A DNA stretch of 64,000 nt from Butyricimonas faecihominis. GTDB taxonomy: Bacteria > Bacteroidota > Bacteroidia > Bacteroidales > Marinifilaceae. The position numbers were made by a program, and so were the translations under genes. Shown piece by piece: positions 61,502 through 64,000 of this stretch. The notes beneath the pieces were generated by a model. That model ran no database searches. It had not been told where the DNA came from and saw only the letters and a list, made by a program, of their open reading frames with translations. Numbering within the stretch: position 1 is the first letter of the stretch; every line of letters begins with the position of its first letter. Location: contig NZ_AP028155.1 in assembly GCF_033096445.1 (NCBI RefSeq), positions 749,880 through 813,879 of the forward strand. Reading direction: 5' to 3'.

Positions 61502-64000
61502 ATGTTGCGTGTATATCGGGCCTCAGCCGGTGCGGGGAAAACGTTTGCTTTAACGATGGAATATTTCAAGATCGTTTTCAATGTTTCTTCTGAGTATAAA
61601 AATGTGCTTGCCGTGACCTTTACCAATAAGGCCACGGAAGAAATGAAATCCCGTATAGTGCGGGAATTGAACAAGCTGGCGGAAGGTCAGAAGAGTGATT
61701 ACCGGGAGGAACTTAAACGGACGCTGAAATTGACAGACGATCAGGTAAGGGAACGGGCCGGAGTGTTACGTACTTTGATTCTGCACGATTACGGGCGGTT
61801 ATCCGTGACGACAATTGATCGTTTTTTTCAACGGGTAATCAAAGCGTTTACCCGTGAACTGGGGATATTTCCCGGTTATAATGTCGAGTTGGATAGTGAC
61901 TACGTGTTACAGCGAGCCGTGGATCAAGTGATGCAACGCATGAATAAGGATAAGGAGCTAAGGGCGTGGATTACCGAGTTGATGAGTGATAGCGTGGAGG
62001 ATGCCAAATCGTGGAGCGTGAAGAGTAAGATCGCGGAGCTGGGGAAGGAGTTGTTTGGAGAGAGTTATATGCTTTTCGACAAGGATGTGAGGGACAAGTT
62101 TAACGATCGAGGATTCCTGAAAGGTTATAAGATGTTCTTGCAAGGTGTGATCTCCCGTTTCGAGGATCGCATGGAGATGTTCGGTCAGTCTGCTTGCCGG
62201 AATATCGAGGAGAATGGATTGCACGCGGAAGATTTTAAAGGAGGGAAACGAAGTTTTATAAATTATTTTTACAAATTGCGGGATAAAAGTCTGGATAAGA
62301 TTCCCGATTCTGCCCGAAAAGCAATAGATAATCCGGATGAATGGGTGACCAAAAAGCATGATTCGTCGATCCGGACATTGATTGAGCATATCTACCCGGA
62401 ACTGAATACGAACTTGCGGGAAAGTGTTGAGTATTATGACGAGAATTTTCGGGATTACGTGTCTGCGGTTTTGCTCTCGAAGAATCTTTACCAATTGGGG
62501 ATTCTGAATGACTTGTACGGGGAGGTGAGAGATTATTGTGACGAAAAAGGGCTCATGTTACTGAGTGACACCACCCGGTTACTTAACATGCTGATTGCCG
62601 GGAATGATACTTCTTTCCTGTTCGAGAAAACAGGGAATTTCTACAAGCATATCATGATTGACGAGTTTCAAGACACCTCGACCATGCAATGGGGAAACTT
62701 CCTGCCACTTGTCGTGAACACGCTTTCAGAGGGAGGAAGGGCTATGATCGTGGGGGACGTGAAACAAAGCATCTATCGATGGCGTAACGGGGACTGGCGT
62801 TTGTTGGCGGAAGGGGTAGAGCGTGATTTGGCTACTTTCGGTACGGATAACGTGATTCTGGAGCATAATTGGCGGAGTTACAAGGAGGTGGTGGAATTCA
62901 ATAACCAGTTCTTTATCCTAGCTGCACGGCAATTAAAGGAGTTGTATGACAATGAATGTGGAGAAGAGAATGTTTATTCCCGTTCGATCACCGAAGCCTA
63001 TTCCCGGCCGGAGCAACTTGTGAGCCGTTCGGGAAGTGGGTACGTGGAGATCCGTTTCAGTGGGGAAAAACAAGAAGAGGGGAGTGATGCGGAGATCATG
63101 GACTCTGTCGTGGATGTTGTCAATGACACGATGCACCGGGGTGGAGAACTGAAAGACTGTGTGATTCTTGTGCGTAACGGTAAGGAAGGTGCTTTCGTGG
63201 CTGATTACTTGATAGAATATAACAAGCGGGAGAATATTCCTTTTCCGATACCTTTTATATCTAATGATTCGCTATACGTTTCCTCGTCGCCTTACGTGGA
63301 ATTAATTATTAACGTGCTACGTTACATGGTGGAACCGTATGATGCGGTGAATCGAACGGTGTTGCTTTATAATTACCGAACTTTTGTCAGGGGTGAAGAT
63401 ACTTCACGGGAAGATGTTCTTTTCAAGGCCGGTAGTACGGACGAGAGTTTTCTTGACACGATCGACTTGCCGTTTTTACGGGAGCCGGAGAAACTGACAT
63501 TTAGTTCCTTGTTCGAGATCACGGAGACGATTATTGAGGCTTTCGGTTTACGGGCTAGGATGGAAGAATTGCCTTACTTGATCGCTTTCCAAGATATTCT
63601 CTTTGATTACGAGAAAAACAACACGAACAGTATTCCTATTTTCCTTGAATGGTGGGAGAAGGAAAAGGATAAAAAAGTGTTATCTACCTCGGAAGAAGTG
63701 GATGCCGTGCGAATTCTCACGATACATAAATCCAAAGGGTTGGAATTTAAAACGGTTATTATTCCTTTCTGTGCTTGGGAGCTTGATGATATCCGTCACG
63801 GGCGCCGGATATGGTGTAAGAACCGGGAGGAGGGGTTTAGGGATTTGGAGTATGCACCATTGAACTATTCCTCTAAACTGGCAGATAGTCATTTCCGGGA
63901 GGATTACCTCAGTGAACACGTGAAGGCTTATGTTGACAACTTGAATCTGCTTTACGTGGCGTTCACGCGGGCGGAACGGGAGTTGTATGTTCTGCCTTAC
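61502..64000 (+). CDS. RecB/AddA-like UvrD-family helicase (3' truncated by window)
   Basis: An open frame of 833 codons that runs off the right end. Motif I is ASAGAGKTFAL at residues 8-18, motif Ia VTFTNKATEEM, motif II HIMIDEFQDTSTMQW, motif III IVGDVKQSIYRWRNGD, motif V TIHKSKGLEFKTVII and motif VI LLYVAFTRAERELYV. The large insert between motifs Ia and II is the 1B region typical of RecB/AddA, not UvrD. It should work with a PD-(D/E)xK nuclease in recombinational repair and defence against foreign DNA; that partner would lie outside the window. The C-terminal part, perhaps with its own nuclease, is not visible. Confidence 0.93.
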   Translation, partial: MLRVYRASAGAGKTFALTMEYFKIVFNVSSEYKNVLAVTFTNKATEEMKSRIVRELNKLAEGQKSDYREELKRTLKLTDDQVRERAGVLRTLILHDYGRLSVTTIDRFFQRVIKAFTRELGIFPGYNVELDSDYVLQRAVDQVMQRMNKDKELRAWITELMSDSVEDAKSWSVKSKIAELGKELFGESYMLFDKDVRDKFNDRGFLKGYKMFLQGVISRFEDRMEMFGQSACRNIEENGLHAEDFKGGKRSFINYFYKLRDKSLDKIPDSARKAIDNPDEWVTKKHDSSIRTLIEHIYPELNTNLRESVEYYDENFRDYVSAVLLSKNLYQLGILNDLYGEVRDYCDEKGLMLLSDTTRLLNMLIAGNDTSFLFEKTGNFYKHIMIDEFQDTSTMQWGNFLPLVVNTLSEGGRAMIVGDVKQSIYRWRNGDWRLLAEGVERDLATFGTDNVILEHNWRSYKEVVEFNNQFFILAARQLKELYDNECGEENVYSRSITEAYSRPEQLVSRSGSGYVEIRFSGEKQEEGSDAEIMDSVVDVVNDTMHRGGELKDCVILVRNGKEGAFVADYLIEYNKRENIPFPIPFISNDSLYVSSSPYVELIINVLRYMVEPYDAVNRTVLLYNYRTFVRGEDTSREDVLFKAGSTDESFLDTIDLPFLREPEKLTFSSLFEITETIIEAFGLRARMEELPYLIAFQDILFDYEKNNTNSIPIFLEWWEKEKDKKVLSTSEEVDAVRILTIHKSKGLEFKTVIIPFCAWELDDIRHGRRIWCKNREEGFRDLEYAPLNYSSKLADSHFREDYLSEHVKAYVDNLNLLYVAFTRAERELYVLPY

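Overview
Organism. The window reads as a chromosome segment from an anaerobic gut Bacteroidota, probably order Bacteroidales; Butyricimonas/Odoribacter is my guess. The evidence is a SusC/SusD pair with STN domain, ECF sigma and FecR, DUF4843 and PKD-like lipoproteins, many TAnnTTTG (-7) Bacteroidota promoters, A-rich translation starts without clear Shine-Dalgarno sequences, GldA/F/G-type ABC genes, a U32 peptidase, and an Ack-Pta pathway. Genus level is inference. I see no rRNA, tRNA, CRISPR array, prophage or intact insertion sequence. Layout. 0-1.3 kb: end of a ClC channel and a DUF2795 protein. 1.9-11 kb: sigma/FecR/SusC/SusD/DUF4843/PKD-like uptake locus. 11.1-17.6 kb: two tandem ABC modules, each an ATPase plus a GldF-GldG fusion permease. 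17.8-26.3 kb: a SWIM - DUF5691 - MoxR AAA+ - DUF5682 - VWA cassette (YehQ/L/M/P-like) ending in a tandem GNAT protein. 26.6-32.2 kb: DUF1963, an MscS/YbdG-type channel and a receiver-PPDK_N fusion. 32.4-40.8 kb: a candidate structured RNA, a small ORF, a terminator just before bioB, then bioB-A-F-G-C-D and a U32 gene. 40.8-50 kb: SugE/Gdx and a Crp/Fnr regulator divergent around an FNR-type box, a C11 protease, an M20 amidohydrolase, membrane proteins, a LemA/TPM group and a POT-like transporter. 50-64 kb: DEAD-box helicase, ackA/pta, AlaX-like and GxxExxY proteins, fabG, a histidine kinase/AraC pair, a lipoprotein, an Fe-alcohol dehydrogenase and the start of a RecB/AddA-like helicase that runs off the end. 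How genes work together. The sigma, anti-sigma and STN-bearing SusC form a surface-signalling loop for an unknown nutrient. The bio genes supply all pimeloyl and biotin ring steps. Ack/Pta makes acetate and ATP. The MoxR-VWA cassette has no known function; its DUF5682 member carries motifs resembling the TIKI/TraB enzyme superfamily, which makes it the best candidate here for an undescribed system. Non-coding structure. Spacers are rich in repeats: (i) AT-rich word repeats (AAAACTAAAAGATAA, TTTTAGATTT, TTGAAAATTG) that fill operon gaps and often supply the stop codon of the gene before; (ii) a shared GC-richer core (CGCACRGG..) inside four of these; (iii) two copies of a long palindromic element with CCCCCTTACACAGGGGG arms at 3' ends of genes; (iv) arrays with 11-bp periodicity but different unit sequence in three of the longest gaps.
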